Shown: piece by piece, positions 32,095-43,246 of the stretch | Layout of the letters: the number at the start of each line of letters is the position of its first letter | How positions within the stretch are numbered: position 1 is the first letter of the stretch | Assembly: GCF_900110915.1 (NCBI RefSeq) | Contig: NZ_FOFG01000002.1 | Span: forward strand, 403,434-467,433 | Origin: Faunimonas pinastri | GTDB taxonomy: Bacteria; Pseudomonadota; Alphaproteobacteria; Rhizobiales; Afifellaceae | Direction: 5' to 3' | Length of the DNA stretch: 64,000 bases | Notes under the pieces: generated by a model | Told to the model about the DNA's origin: nothing | The model's database searches: none | Seen by the model: the letters and a program-made list of their open reading frames with translations, nothing else | Position numbers and translations under genes: made by a program

Positions 32095-32796
32095 TTATTT
32101 TTGAGCAGTCCCCGCGCTCGCGGCTTCGCTGCCCGTTCCCTTTGTGAGTTCCGCCGCCTCATCCAGCAGTTCGGTCACGAAAGCCGGAAGTCCCGTCACG
32201 CGCTCGCGCCGGTTTCGTTCGGCCTCCAGGATCGCCTTCACCTTGGCGTAGGAGCGGCCCAGATCGTCATTGACGATGACGTAGTCGTAGCTTTCCCACT
32301 CGCGGATCTCGTGCTTCGCGTTCTCCAGCCGCCGCTCGATCGTGCCGGACGAATCCTCCGCCCGTCGCTCCAGCCGCGCCTTCAGCTCGCCAAAGCTTGG
32401 CGGGAGGATGAAGATGCGGACGAGATCGGCGGACATCTTCTCCGCGATTTGACGTGTGCCCTGGTAGTCGATGTCGAAGAGGACGTCGCGCCCCTTGGAA
32501 AGCGCAGTCTCGACGGCTTCTCGCGGCGTGCCGTAGAAGTTGCCGTGCACCTCTGCCCATTCAAGCAGGTCCTGCCGCTCCGCCATCTGGTGGAAGTGGG
32601 CCTCGTCGATGAAGTGGTAATGGTGACCGTCGATCTCGCTGGTCCGGCGCTTCCGCGTGGTGACGGAGACAGAAAGCTCCAGATTCCCGTCATCGCGAAG
32701 GAGCTGCTGGGCCAGCGTCGACTTGCCCGCCCCGGAGGGCGAGGAGAGCACGAAAAGCAGACCGCGGCGCGTGAGTTCGACCATTCCGTCCTTCAT
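32095..32796 (-). CDS. gmk: guanylate kinase
   Basis: The 233-residue enzyme phosphorylates GMP to GDP. Motifs: L-S-S-P-S-G-A-G-K-S-T-L (P-loop), the GMP-binding S-V-S-V-T-T-R-K-R-R and H-Y-H-F-I-D, and V-L-F-D-I-D-Y-Q-G-T. The C-terminus has an extra ~20 residues (G-T-G-S-E-A-A-S-A-G-T). Its ATG overlaps the yicC stop (ATGA), so the two are translationally coupled. Its own stop lies against the tRNA-Leu 3' end. Confidence 0.96.
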   Translation of the reverse strand: MKDGMVELTRRGLLFVLSSPSGAGKSTLAQQLLRDDGNLELSVSVTTRKRRTSEIDGHHYHFIDEAHFHQMAERQDLLEWAEVHGNFYGTPREAVETALSKGRDVLFDIDYQGTRQIAEKMSADLVRIFILPPSFGELKARLERRAEDSSGTIERRLENAKHEIREWESYDYVIVNDDLGRSYAKVKAILEAERNRRERVTGLPAFVTELLDEAAELTKGTGSEAASAGTAQK

Positions 32797-33683
32797 TCTA
32801 CGTTCTGTACCTGCTCGCGGAACTGATCGATCACCGCCTTGAGTTCCAGGCCGACATCCGTCAGGCGGCGGTCGAACGACTTGGAGCAGAGGGTGTTGGC
32901 TTCGCGGTTGAATTCCTGGGCGAGAAAATCGAGGCGGCGGCCGATGGCGCCGCCGCTGTCCAGCCGCTCGCGCGCGCCGGCGACATGGGCCGTCAGTCGG
33001 TCCAGCTCCTCGCGGGGGTCGGCCCGGGTTGCGGCGAGCACCGCTTCCTGGTGCAGGCGATCGGGATCCAGCGAGGAGGTTGCCTCCGTCAACTGGGCGA
33101 CAGCATCCGCGATGCGCTTCTTCAGCACGGCAGGCGCTTCGCCGGCGATATTCGACGCCAGCCCGGTCAGTCTCTCAACGGTCGAGAGCTGATCCCGCAA
33201 CACCGCATCGAGCCGGGCCCCCTCTTCCAGCCGCGCTGTCCTCAGCGCTGCCAGTGCGTCGTCCACGCCGTCCAGGATCGCAGAGTCACGCTCGGCAGCG
33301 TCGTCGTCTCCCGATTCGCGCGGGGAGGAATCGACGAGAATGCCCGGTAATGCGAGGAGGCCATCGGCGGTGGGCAGGGCTATTCCGAATTCCTCGACCA
33401 GCCGCTTCGCGACCACGACGGCGCGGGAGAGCGCTTCCTCGTCCACGCGAAGAGCGCGCCTGGTCTGGCCCTCCTCGGGCGTCACGGAAAGAAAGATGCT
33501 GCCGCGAACCAGGGCGTTTCGGCAGCGCTGGCGAAGGTCGCTTTCCAGCGCGTCGAGCCCCGGCCCAAGCCGCAGTCGGATCTCAAGCCCGCGAGCGTTG
33601 ACGCTCTTCGCCTCGCAAGCGTAGCGCTGGCCGCCGGCTGTAAAGGTCGTGCGGGCGAACCCGGTCATGCTCTGGACGGTCAT
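32793..33683 (-). CDS. YicC/YloC-family endoribonuclease
   Basis: The 296-residue protein begins M-T-V-Q-S-M-T-G-F-A-R, the hallmark of the family, and ends with the conserved F-L-A-Q-E-F-N-R-E-A-N-T-L-C-S-K-S region. Members (Bacillus YloC, E. coli YicC) cleave RNA and affect sRNA stability. Directly upstream of gmk in many proteobacteria, as here. Activity is inferred from family. Confidence 0.93.
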   Translation of the reverse strand: MTVQSMTGFARTTFTAGGQRYACEAKSVNARGLEIRLRLGPGLDALESDLRQRCRNALVRGSIFLSVTPEEGQTRRALRVDEEALSRAVVVAKRLVEEFGIALPTADGLLALPGILVDSSPRESGDDDAAERDSAILDGVDDALAALRTARLEEGARLDAVLRDQLSTVERLTGLASNIAGEAPAVLKKRIADAVAQLTEATSSLDPDRLHQEAVLAATRADPREELDRLTAHVAGARERLDSGGAIGRRLDFLAQEFNREANTLCSKSFDRRLTDVGLELKAVIDQFREQVQNVE

Positions 33684-33736
33684 CTGCCCTTCAACCCACT
33701 GCGACTATGCTCGGCCACCACGCCAGCCCCGCCGGA

Positions 33737-35002
33737 TCATTGAGGAGCGGGCTTGGGTATCGGCACAGTTGCCGGGTCGGCGTCCCGACCGACTGCGGGC
33801 GTTGCCTCCGGCGTCGGCTTGGCGGCGTTGCCGCCTTGCGCGTCCTGAAGCTTGCGCCAGCGAGCGACGTTCTTGTTGTGCTCGTCCAGGCTGGAGGCGA
33901 ACACGTGTCCACCTGTCCCGTCGGCCACGAAGTAAAGCTCGTCCGTGCGCGACGGATTGGCGACCGCCTCGATCGCAGCCCGGCCGGGATTGGCGATCGG
34001 CGTCGGCGGCAGCCCCTGGATCACATAGGTGTTGTAGGGCGTGGCCTTGGTGATGTCGGACCGCGTCAGGGCGTAGTCCGTCGGCTTACCCTTGCCGCCG
34101 AACAGGCCGTAGATGATCGTCGGATCGGACTGCAGCCGCATCTTCTTCTGCAGCCGGTTGATGAACACGGCCGCCACGCGGGGCCGTTCGTCGGCCTTGC
34201 CCGTTTCCTTTTCCACGATGGAGGCGAGCGTCACCAGCTGGTCGCGCGAGATCGGCAGGTCCTGCGACTTGCGTTCCCAGATATCGCTGACGGCCCGCTG
34301 CTCGGCCCGCTCCATCTCGTCGATGATCTGCTGGCGCGGCGTGCCGATGGTGAACTTGTAGGTTTCCGGCAGGAGCGTGCCTTCGGCAGGGACCCCCTGG
34401 ATATCGCCGCTCAGCGTATCGTCGGCCTTGAGCCGATCGACGATCTGCTGGCTGGTCAGCCCTTCGGGGAATGTGATCGAATGCAGGATCGAGCGGCCGC
34501 TCACCAGCGCGTCCAGCACGTCGCGCATGCTCATGCCGGGCTTGAAGAGGTATTCGCCGGCCTTCAGCTTGTCCTGCGCCTTGTAGATCTTCACGCCGGT
34601 GGCGAAGAGGAAGTCGCTGGAAACGACTTGGCTCTGCTTCAGCTGCGACGCGATCCGCTGCAGGTCGGACCCGCGCGCGATCAGCACGGTCTTCGTATCG
34701 GTCAGCGGTCCGGGCGCGAGAAAGCGCTGGCGGCCAAAATAGAGCGCCGCGCCACCGCCGATCAGGACCAGCATGACGATCATGATGAAGAAGTTCATCA
34801 CCACGACGAGCGGGTGATTCGCACGCCGCGAGGGCGTTGGAGGCGGTGCCGCGAGCTCCGGCTGGATCGCCTGGCGCGGGCTGCGCGGGTTGATCCGCCG
34901 CCGGCCGCCCTCTCCCCGCCGGGACGGCGCGGAGGTGCGAGGCGCGGTTTCCCCCGCCTCGCCGTTTTCGTTGTTCTCGGTGTGGGACTTCTCGTCGTCC
35001 AT
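33737..35002 (-). CDS. mltG: endolytic murein transglycosylase
   Basis: The 421-residue protein has a long cytosolic tail rich in Glu, Arg and Pro, one TM helix at about residues 66-88 (V-V-V-M-N-F-F-I-M-I-V-M-L-V-L-I-G-G), a LysM-like region, and the YceG catalytic domain with L-A-S-I-V-E-K-E-T-G (catalytic Glu). It cleaves nascent peptidoglycan strands in the periplasm. The Pro/Ala tail at the C-terminus is variable. It sits between fabF and yicC, as in other rhizobia. Confidence 0.95.
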   Translation of the reverse strand: MDDEKSHTENNENGEAGETAPRTSAPSRRGEGGRRRINPRSPRQAIQPELAAPPPTPSRRANHPLVVVMNFFIMIVMLVLIGGGAALYFGRQRFLAPGPLTDTKTVLIARGSDLQRIASQLKQSQVVSSDFLFATGVKIYKAQDKLKAGEYLFKPGMSMRDVLDALVSGRSILHSITFPEGLTSQQIVDRLKADDTLSGDIQGVPAEGTLLPETYKFTIGTPRQQIIDEMERAEQRAVSDIWERKSQDLPISRDQLVTLASIVEKETGKADERPRVAAVFINRLQKKMRLQSDPTIIYGLFGGKGKPTDYALTRSDITKATPYNTYVIQGLPPTPIANPGRAAIEAVANPSRTDELYFVADGTGGHVFASSLDEHNKNVARWRKLQDAQGGNAAKPTPEATPAVGRDADPATVPIPKPAPQ

Positions 35003-35083
35003 CGACCCGCCAGTACGCTTACAAACCGCCGGACGCGGATCCGAAGACCCTAGCCCGGATTATGGCGGAACCGGGGATCCCGA

Positions 35084-36343
35084 TCAAACCCGCCGGAAGA
35101 CCAGCGACGCATTGGTGCCGCCGAACCCGAAGGAGTTCGAGAGCGCCACGTCCACCGTCTTCGACTTGGCCTTGAGCGGCACCAGGTCGATCGCCGTCTC
35201 CACCGACGGATTCTCCAGATTGAGCGTCGGGGGAATCATGCCGTCGCGAATCGCGAGCACCGAGAAGATGGCCTCGACCGCACCGGCCGCACCGAGCAGA
35301 TGCCCGATCGCCGACTTGGTGGAGGACATGGTCAAGCTGGCCGCGGAATCACCCGCCACCCGTTCCAGTGCGCGCAGCTCCAGTTCGTCGCCCATCGGCG
35401 TGGAGGTGCCGTGCGCGTTGACGTAATCCACGTCCGCCGCCGTCAGCCCGGCCCGCTTCAGCGCCGCCGTCATGCAGCGATAGGCGCCGTCGCCGTCCGG
35501 GGACGGAGCGGTGATGTGGAAGGCGTCACCGGAAAGACCGTAGCCGATCACCTCGGCATAGATCTTGGCTCCGCGCGCGACCGCATGCTCGTATTCCTCG
35601 AGCACCACGACGCCGGCCCCCTCTCCCATGACGAAGCCATCGCGATCCTTGTCGTAGGGACGGGATGCGCGGGTGGGCTCGTCATTGAAGCCGGTGGAAA
35701 GCGCGCGACAGGCCGCGAAGCCCGCCATGGAGATGCGGCTCACCGGCGATTCGGTACCGCCTGCCACCATGACTTCGGCATCGCCCAGCGCGATCAGGCG
35801 CGAGGCATCGCCGATGGCGTGCGAGCCGGTGGAACAGGCGGTCACGACCGCATGGTTCGGCCCCTTCAGCCCGTACTTGATCGAGATCTGGCCAGAAGCC
35901 AGGTTGATCAGGCGTCCCGGGATGAAGAACGGCGAGATACGCCGCGGCCCCTTTTCGTGCAGCGTGATGCCGGCGTCCACGATGCCCTCGATGCCGCCGA
36001 TGCCGGAGCCGATCATGACTCCGGTGCGGATCTGGTCCTCGTAGTCTTCCGGCTTCCAGCCGGAATCGGCAATCGCCTCGTCTGCCGCCGCCATCGCATA
36101 GACGATGAAGTCATCGACCTTGCGCTGTTCCTTCGGCTCCATGGCAAGATCGGGATTGAACGTCCCGTTCGTGCCGTCGCCTCGCGGAACCCGGCAGGCG
36201 ATCTGGCAAGGCAGATCGGAGACCTCGAATTCCGCGATCCGCGCAGCACCGCTCTCGCCGGCAAGCAGGCGGGTCCAGGTGGTAGAGACGCCGCTTCCCA
36301 GCGGCGTCACCATACCGAGGCCGGTGATGACAACCCGTCTCAT
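35084..36343 (-). CDS. fabF: beta-ketoacyl-ACP synthase II
   Basis: The 419-residue condensing enzyme elongates acyl-ACP. It has V-T-A-C-S-T-G-S-H-A-I-G (catalytic Cys), V-N-A-H-G-T-S-T-P-M-G-D and S-T-K-S-A-I-G-H-L-L-G-A-A-G (both His) and the C-terminal N-S-F-G-F-G-G-T-N-A. Start ATG 36343 (M-R-R-V-V-I-T-G-L-G) is set by family alignment. An upstream frame to 36403 lacks support. It lies 19 nt after acpP. Confidence 0.96.
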   Translation of the reverse strand: MRRVVITGLGMVTPLGSGVSTTWTRLLAGESGAARIAEFEVSDLPCQIACRVPRGDGTNGTFNPDLAMEPKEQRKVDDFIVYAMAAADEAIADSGWKPEDYEDQIRTGVMIGSGIGGIEGIVDAGITLHEKGPRRISPFFIPGRLINLASGQISIKYGLKGPNHAVVTACSTGSHAIGDASRLIALGDAEVMVAGGTESPVSRISMAGFAACRALSTGFNDEPTRASRPYDKDRDGFVMGEGAGVVVLEEYEHAVARGAKIYAEVIGYGLSGDAFHITAPSPDGDGAYRCMTAALKRAGLTAADVDYVNAHGTSTPMGDELELRALERVAGDSAASLTMSSTKSAIGHLLGAAGAVEAIFSVLAIRDGMIPPTLNLENPSVETAIDLVPLKAKSKTVDVALSNSFGFGGTNASLVFRRV

Positions 36344-36362
36344 GTTCGATGCGACTGGCAAA

Positions 36363-36605
36363 TCAGGCCGTGCTCTTCTCCAGGAAGCGAACAGCGTCGC
36401 CAACTGTCAGGATGGTCTCTGCCGCATCGTCCGGAATCTCGACGCCGAACTCTTCTTCGAAGGCCATGACGAGCTCGACAGTGTCGAGGCTGTCCGCGCC
36501 CAGGTCGTCAATGAAGCTGGCGTCCTTGGTGACCTTGTCTTCCTCGACACCGAGGTGCTCGACAACGATCTTCTTAACCCGGGCCTCGATGCTGTTCTCG
36601 CTCAT
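36363..36605 (-). CDS. acpP: acyl carrier protein
   Basis: The 80-residue acidic protein has the phosphopantetheine Ser in [11 protein letters not shown]. It carries growing acyl chains for the adjacent fab genes. Upstream is a 190-nt gap to fabG, so it likely has its own strong promoter. The start at 36605 follows the family ([10 protein letters not shown]). Confidence 0.97.
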   Translation of the reverse strand: MSENSIEARVKKIVVEHLGVEEDKVTKDASFIDDLGADSLDTVELVMAFEEEFGVEIPDDAAETILTVGDAVRFLEKSTA

Positions 36606-36795
36606 CGCTTTTTCCTCAAAATTGGTCTCGACCGACCACAAGCTCAACAGAAATGCCGCTGGCACCAGACAATGCTGATCCCGGATTTCTGAATGGGCAG
36701 TCGGGCGTCCCTAACACGTTTCCCTGAGAATGACTAGAATCCGCAACCCGCCGTTTCGCGCCTTTCACAAGGCTTCGGAAACGGCGGCCGCGGCC

Positions 36796-37533
36796 TCAGA
36801 TCATCGCCATGCCGCCGTTCACGTGGAGCGTCTGCCCCGTGACGTAGGCGGCCTCGTCGCTGGCGAGATAGACCACCGCCCCGGCGATCTCCGCGCCGGT
36901 TCCCAGCCGCGCGGCCGGGATGGTCGGCAGGATCGCCGCGCGCTGCTTTTCGTTGAGCGCATCCGTCATGGCGCTCTCGATAAATCCGGGCGCCACACAG
37001 TTCACGGTGATGCCGCGCGTCGCGACTTCCTGCGCCAGCGCCTTGGACATGCCGATCATGCCGGCCTTGGAGGCGGCGTAGTTCGCCTGCCCCGCATTGC
37101 CGGTGACGCCGACGATGGACGTTATGCCCACGATACGCCCGAAGCGCTGCTTCATCATGCCTTTGAGCGCCGCGCGCGACAGCCGGAAGGCGGCTTCCAG
37201 GTTCACCCGGATGACGAGTTCCCAGTCCTCGTCCTTCATGCGCATGGCGAGGCCGTCACGGGTCAGGCCGGCATTGTTGACGAGAATGTCGAGCCCGCCC
37301 ATCGCAGCCTCTGCCTGTCCGACAAGGGCGTCGACCGCCGCCGCGTCGGACAGATTCGCCGGGACGACATGCGTGCGCTCGCCGAGTTTGCCCGCGACCG
37401 CCTCCAGCGCGTCCTGCCGCGTGCCGGAAAGCGCCACCGTGGCGCCCTGCGCATGCAGCGCTTCCGCGATGGCGCTGCCGATGCCGCCGCTCGCGCCGGT
37501 AACCAGTGCGCGCCTGCCTTGAAGCGAAAACAT
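36796..37533 (-). CDS. fabG: 3-oxoacyl-ACP reductase
   Basis: The 245-residue SDR reduces ketoacyl-ACP with NADPH. It shows T-G-A-S-G-G-I-G-S-A-I, N-N-A-G, S-I-V-G-V-T-G-N-A-G-Q-A-N-Y-A-A-S-K (Tyr-x-x-x-Lys) and the FabG C-terminal Y-V-T-G-Q-T-L-H-V-N-G-G-M. It begins 1 nt after the fabD stop, so the pair is one operon. Confidence 0.96.
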   Translation of the reverse strand: MFSLQGRRALVTGASGGIGSAIAEALHAQGATVALSGTRQDALEAVAGKLGERTHVVPANLSDAAAVDALVGQAEAAMGGLDILVNNAGLTRDGLAMRMKDEDWELVIRVNLEAAFRLSRAALKGMMKQRFGRIVGITSIVGVTGNAGQANYAASKAGMIGMSKALAQEVATRGITVNCVAPGFIESAMTDALNEKQRAAILPTIPAARLGTGAEIAGAVVYLASDEAAYVTGQTLHVNGGMAMI

Positions 37534-37534
37534 C

Positions 37535-38497
37535 CTACTCTCCCGATTCCGAATGGGTCTTCAGCCGGGCCGCCACGCTGGCGGCTTCCTCCGGCGTGCC
37601 GACATTCACCGCACCGACCGAGGGCGCGATGCGCTTGACGAGGCCGCTCAGGACCTTGCCGGCGCCGATTTCAACAAGCTGGTCGACATTGTTGTCGGCC
37701 ATCCACAGCACGGATTCGCGCCAGCGCACCGAACCCGTGACCTGCTCCACGAGCCGCTGCCGAATCTCCGCCGGATCCGTGATCGGACCGGCCACGACAT
37801 TCGCCACGAGCGGCACCACGGGCGCGCGGATCGTCACGGACGCCAGCGCATTGGCCATGATCTCCGCCGCGGGCTCCATCAGCGCGCAATGGAAGGGCGC
37901 GCTGACGGGCAGCAGCAGGGCGCGCTTGGCGCCCCGGCTCTTGGCGATTTCCACGGCGCGCTCGATCGCGGCCTTGCTGCCGGACACGACCACCTGGCCG
38001 GCCGCATTATCGTTGGCCGCCTCGCAGACGTCGTTGCCGGCCGCTTCCGCCGCAATTTCGCGAACGACATCGATCTCCAGCCCGAGCAGCGCGGCCATGG
38101 CGCCCTCGCCCACCGGGACCGCCTTCTGCATGGCGTCCCCACGCGTGCGCAGGAGCCGAGCCGTATCGGCGATGCCTAGGCTGCCGGCAGCCGCCAGCGC
38201 GGAATATTCCCCCAGCGAATGGCCAGCCACATAGGCCGCCTGCCCGGCAACGGTGATTCCCTCCGCCTCCAGCGCGCGCAGCGCCGCCATGCTGACCGCC
38301 ATCAGGGCGGGCTGGGCGTTGCGGGTGAGCGTCAGGTCGCCTTCCGGCCCCTCCCAGATCAGCGCCGAAAGCTTTTCGCCCAGCGCCTCGTCCACTTCCT
38401 CGAACACCCGCCGCGCCGCGGGAACCTGCTCGGCCAGGAGCTTGCCCATGCCGACGGCCTGGCTGCCCTGCCCGGGAAATACGAATGCGTTCGCCAT
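37535..38497 (-). CDS. fabD: malonyl-CoA-ACP transacylase
   Basis: The 320-residue enzyme loads malonate on ACP. It has the F-V-F-P-G-Q-G-S-Q-A-V-G-M-G opening, the nucleophile G-H-S-L-G-E-Y and a histidine in S-A-P-F-H. First gene of the fabD-fabG-acpP-fabF run. The 290 bp to rpsF carry divergent promoters. Confidence 0.96.
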   Translation of the reverse strand: MANAFVFPGQGSQAVGMGKLLAEQVPAARRVFEEVDEALGEKLSALIWEGPEGDLTLTRNAQPALMAVSMAALRALEAEGITVAGQAAYVAGHSLGEYSALAAAGSLGIADTARLLRTRGDAMQKAVPVGEGAMAALLGLEIDVVREIAAEAAGNDVCEAANDNAAGQVVVSGSKAAIERAVEIAKSRGAKRALLLPVSAPFHCALMEPAAEIMANALASVTIRAPVVPLVANVVAGPITDPAEIRQRLVEQVTGSVRWRESVLWMADNNVDQLVEIGAGKVLSGLVKRIAPSVGAVNVGTPEEAASVAARLKTHSESGE

Positions 38498-38787
38498 CCG
38501 ATTGTCACTCTGTTCCTGTTGGCGGCAGACATGACAACCGATACGGAGAAGTCAAGCCAAGGCGGCTTTTCCCCGTCGTTCCGGTTGTATTCCCGGCGAC
38601 AATCCGCTATGTGCAGCGCTTCAACGGTCCGGCTGGGGGCTGAACGGAAAGCGGCATGTGCCGCAGGATCTGAGATGATCCGATTTCCCGTGTCTCCGCT
38701 CTCGAAGATGTCAAAGGCCTTTCGCGGTTCGCCGCTTACAGGCTTCGACGAGGCTCCGCGCCGACCGTGGAACACGAAAGGCAGACC

Positions 38788-39165
38788 ATGGCACTTTACG
38801 AACATGTGTTTCTCGCCCGACAGGACGTGTCCGCTCAGCGCGTTGACGAGCTGGTCGAACAGTACAAGGGCGTGATCGAAACGGCCGGCGGCAGCGTCGG
38901 CAAGACGGAATACTGGGGCCTCAAGAGCCTTACCTTCCGCATCGCGAAGAACCGCAAGGCCCACTACACCCTGATGAACATCGTGGCCCCGCACGAGGCG
39001 GTGGACGAGATGGAGCGTCAGATGGGCATCAACGAAGACGTCATCCGCTTCCTGACGGTCCGCGTCGACGAGCTCGAGGACGAGCCTTCGGTGCAGATGC
39101 AGAAGAAGGAGCGCGACGAGCGCCGCCGCCGCGACCGTGAACGTCGCCGGGATGACGAGGAGTAG
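38788..39165 (+). CDS. rpsF: 30S ribosomal protein S6
   Basis: The 125-residue protein has the S6 alpha/beta fold ([24 protein letters not shown]) with a longer charged, Arg/Glu-rich tail typical of alphaproteobacteria. GTG at 38767 is a poorer start. The leader may hold an S6:S18 autoregulatory element, but I could not confirm it. Confidence 0.97.
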   Translation: MALYEHVFLARQDVSAQRVDELVEQYKGVIETAGGSVGKTEYWGLKSLTFRIAKNRKAHYTLMNIVAPHEAVDEMERQMGINEDVIRFLTVRVDELEDEPSVQMQKKERDERRRRDRERRRDDEE

Positions 39166-39170
39166 GATCG

Positions 39171-39419
39171 ATGGTCGATATCTCGCAGCTTCCCACGCGC
39201 CGCCCCTTCCAGCGCCGCCGCAAGACGTGCCCCTTCTCCGGTGAGGGCGCGCCGAAGATCGACTACAAGGATGTGAAGCTCCTGGAGCGTTACATCTCCG
39301 AGCGCGGCAAGATCGTCCCGTCGCGCATCACGGCGGTTTCCGCCAAGAAGCAGCGCGAACTCGCCAAGGCGATCAAGCGCGCCCGCTTCCTCGGCCTCCT
39401 GCCCTACGTCATCAAGTAA
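39171..39419 (+). CDS. rpsR: 30S ribosomal protein S18
   Basis: The 82-residue basic protein carries [27 protein letters not shown] and the [13 protein letters not shown] core. It starts 5 nt after rpsF. The DUF2232 membrane gene that often lies between rpsR and rplI in rhizobia is absent. Confidence 0.97.
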   Translation: MVDISQLPTRRPFQRRRKTCPFSGEGAPKIDYKDVKLLERYISERGKIVPSRITAVSAKKQRELAKAIKRARFLGLLPYVIK

Positions 39420-39503
39420 GGCACGGCCTCAACGCTGGGGCGGCCCGTTCTTCGGAGCGGCCGCTCCTAACCGCATCCTGCGGGACAGCTAGGAGTCAAA
39501 GAC

Positions 39504-40091
39504 ATGCAGATTATTCTTCTGGAGCGCGTGGCCGGTCTCGGCCAGATGGGCGAGCAGGTCCGCGTCAAGAACGGGTACGCCCGTAACTTCCTCCTGCCGC
39601 GCGGCAAGGCCCTTCGCGCCAGCGAAGCCAACCGCAAGCGCTTCGAGCGCGAGCGCGTGCAGCTCGAAGCCCGCAACCTGGAGCTCCGCAAGGAAGCCGA
39701 GGGCGTCGCCGGAACGCTGGAAGGCAAGTCCTTCGTCGCGATCCGCCAGGCCGGCGAAACCGGCCAGCTCTACGGTTCGGTGTCCACCCGTGACATCGCC
39801 GAGACGCTGCACGAAGGCGGCTTCACAGTCGAGCGCAGCCAGGTTCGTCTGGCCCATCCGATCAAGACGATCGGCATCCACGATGTCCTGATCTCGCTCC
39901 ATCCGGAAGTCGAGGTCCGCGTTTCGATCAACGTCGCCCGCTCTGCCGACGAGGCGGAGCGTCAGACGCGCGGTGAGGATCTCACCAGCCGCGATCGCTT
40001 CGAGGAGCCGGAGGAAGAGGAAGCCCGCGCCGAGGACGAGGCTGAGGCAACCGATGCCGAGGCCGAGACCACGGACGAAGACGCGGCCTGA
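39504..40091 (+). CDS. rplI: 50S ribosomal protein L9
   Basis: The 195-residue protein has the L9 N-domain ([26 protein letters not shown]), a connecting helix and a C-domain. The last 45 residues form an acidic Glu/Ala/Asp tail typical of rhizobial L9. AGGAG precedes the ATG. It ends before a strong terminator. Confidence 0.96.
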   Translation: MQIILLERVAGLGQMGEQVRVKNGYARNFLLPRGKALRASEANRKRFERERVQLEARNLELRKEAEGVAGTLEGKSFVAIRQAGETGQLYGSVSTRDIAETLHEGGFTVERSQVRLAHPIKTIGIHDVLISLHPEVEVRVSINVARSADEAERQTRGEDLTSRDRFEEPEEEEARAEDEAEATDAEAETTDEDAA

Positions 40092-40114
40092 TCGGCCTTC
40101 CCCGAAGTATCCAG

Positions 40115-40141
40115 AAAGGCGCCGCTTGCGGCGCCTTTTTC
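40115..40141 (+). terminator. Rho-independent terminator of rpsF-rpsR-rplI
   Basis: AGGCGCCG (40117-40124) pairs with CGGCGCCT (40129-40136) across a 4-nt loop, followed by TTTTTCTTTTT. Confidence 0.96.
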
Positions 40142-40304
40142 TTTTTGATCGCGCTCGACCTTTTGGTGTCGCGGCGAAGGAAAGGTCGCCTTACGACCTG
40201 GCTGCGCCAATTTTGCCACGGTTTGGACGATCGGTCGCCTTGCGCTCCGAGACGGAGGAGGTCTATTCAGCCAAAAAGCGTGAGATTTCGGCCAAGGGCG
40301 TGGC

Positions 40305-41570
40305 ATGAACAAGATTCTCGACAACATCCTCAATCGAGTCATCGTCGCGGGCACGCTGACGGTGACCTGGGCGAAAGGCGAGACGACGCGTTACGGAAGT
40401 GGCAACGGCCATTCGGCTCATCTCATCTTTCGTACCGAAGCAGCCGAGAAGGCTGTGATGAAGAACCCGGCCCTTCGCTTCGGCGAAGTCTTCATGGACG
40501 GCGGAATCGACTTCGTCGGCGGCCCGATGGGCTTCCTGCTTCTGGTCAACGAAAACTGGAATTCGATTTTCGGTTCGGCCTGGGTCCGGCGTTTTTCCAG
40601 GTTGCAGCGGAACTGGAAGAATTTCTGGGAGCGCAACAATCTCAAGCGCGCCCGCCAGAACGTCGCCCACCATTACGATCTGGACGACCGGCTGTACCGC
40701 CTCTTCCTGGATTCCGACCGGCAATATTCCTGTGCCTATTTCGAGAGGCCGGAGACGGATCTCGAGGAAGCCCAGTGGGCCAAGAAGCGCCATCTGGCCG
40801 CCAAGCTGGAGATCGAACCCGGCCAGAAGGTGCTGGACATCGGTTGCGGCTGGGGCGGGCTCGGCCTGTTCATCGCCGACCAGACCGGGGCTGACGTCAC
40901 CGGCGTCACCCTTTCCACCGAGCAGCACAAGGTCGCCAACCAGCGCGCCAGCGACAAGGGGCTGTCGAGCCGGACGCGGTTCGAGTTGCGCGACTACCGG
41001 TCGCTGGAAACCAAGTTCGACCGTATCGTTTCCGTCGGCATGTTCGAACATGTCGGCACCCGGCATTACCGCGAGTTCTTCCAGCAGGTCGCCCGCCTGC
41101 TGAAGGATGACGGCGTGATGGTGCTGCATTCGATCGGGCGTTCCGACGGTCCCGGCTCGACCAATCCATGGATCCTGAAATACATCTTCCCGGGCGGCTA
41201 TATCCCCGCCCTTTCCGAGGTTCTCCCGGCGATCGAGGAAGCCGGGCTGGTCGTCACCGACATCGAGATCCTGCGCCTGCATTACGCCAAGACCCTGAAG
41301 GCGTGGCGCGAACGCTTCCTGGCGCATCGGGAGGAAGCCAAGGCCGTCTATGACGAGCGCTTCTGCCGCATGTGGGAGTTCTATCTCTGCGGTTCGGAAG
41401 CGGCCTTCATCAATGGCGGCATGATGAACTTCCAGATCCAGCTGGTGAAGGATCAGAACGTGCTGCCGCTGACGCGCGACTACATGTTCGAGGCCGACCG
41501 GGCGATGGATGCCGCCCACAGGCAGATCGAATCGGGCACGCTCGAAGGATTCCGCCTCGCCGGCGAATAG
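40305..41570 (+). CDS. cfa: cyclopropane-fatty-acyl-phospholipid synthase-like methyltransferase
   Basis: The 421-residue protein has an N-terminal lipid-associated domain and a C-terminal class I SAM fold: V-L-D-I-G-C-G-W-G-G-L-G (motif I), V-T-G-V-T-L-S-T-E-Q and the Cfa hallmark S-V-G-M-F-E-H-V-G. Y-S-C-A-Y-F and A-H-H-Y-D-L match the phospholipid-recognition and bicarbonate-site region. Rhizobia carry several Cfa-like paralogs and this is one of the shorter type, so product specificity is uncertain. Insertion between rplI and dnaB is unusual. Confidence 0.85.
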   Translation: MNKILDNILNRVIVAGTLTVTWAKGETTRYGSGNGHSAHLIFRTEAAEKAVMKNPALRFGEVFMDGGIDFVGGPMGFLLLVNENWNSIFGSAWVRRFSRLQRNWKNFWERNNLKRARQNVAHHYDLDDRLYRLFLDSDRQYSCAYFERPETDLEEAQWAKKRHLAAKLEIEPGQKVLDIGCGWGGLGLFIADQTGADVTGVTLSTEQHKVANQRASDKGLSSRTRFELRDYRSLETKFDRIVSVGMFEHVGTRHYREFFQQVARLLKDDGVMVLHSIGRSDGPGSTNPWILKYIFPGGYIPALSEVLPAIEEAGLVVTDIEILRLHYAKTLKAWRERFLAHREEAKAVYDERFCRMWEFYLCGSEAAFINGGMMNFQIQLVKDQNVLPLTRDYMFEADRAMDAAHRQIESGTLEGFRLAGE

Positions 41571-41618
41571 CAAGCGACGGTACCGCCGGGTCACCGGCCG
41601 CTGTGATTAAGTTCAATA

Positions 41619-41653
41619 ACGGGGTCGGCCTCTGGCCGGCTCCGTTTCCGTTT
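41619..41653 (+). terminator. Rho-independent terminator after the Cfa-like gene
   Basis: ACGGGGTCGGCC (41619-41630) pairs with GGCCGGCTCCGT (41634-41645), 12 bp with two wobbles, 3-nt loop, followed by TTCCGTTT. Confidence 0.8.
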
Positions 41654-41744
41654 GGGCATGGGGCGCCGCCCCGCGCATAATGCCGATCAGGCAGAGCGGG
41701 AATCGTCGCCCGCCGCGCCACCTCTTTCGCCGGATCAGGATGCC

Positions 41745-43232
<1,488 letters not shown>

Positions 43233-43246
43233 CCGACAAGCCGCTG

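Noticed and set aside
33707..35053. Long open frame antisense to mltG
   Set aside because: Shadow of mltG, no ribosome site and no recognisable domains.
38640..38787. S6:S18-binding leader motif ahead of rpsF
   Set aside because: The CCG-containing stem could be drawn, but not well enough to distinguish it from chance. It needs a covariance model.
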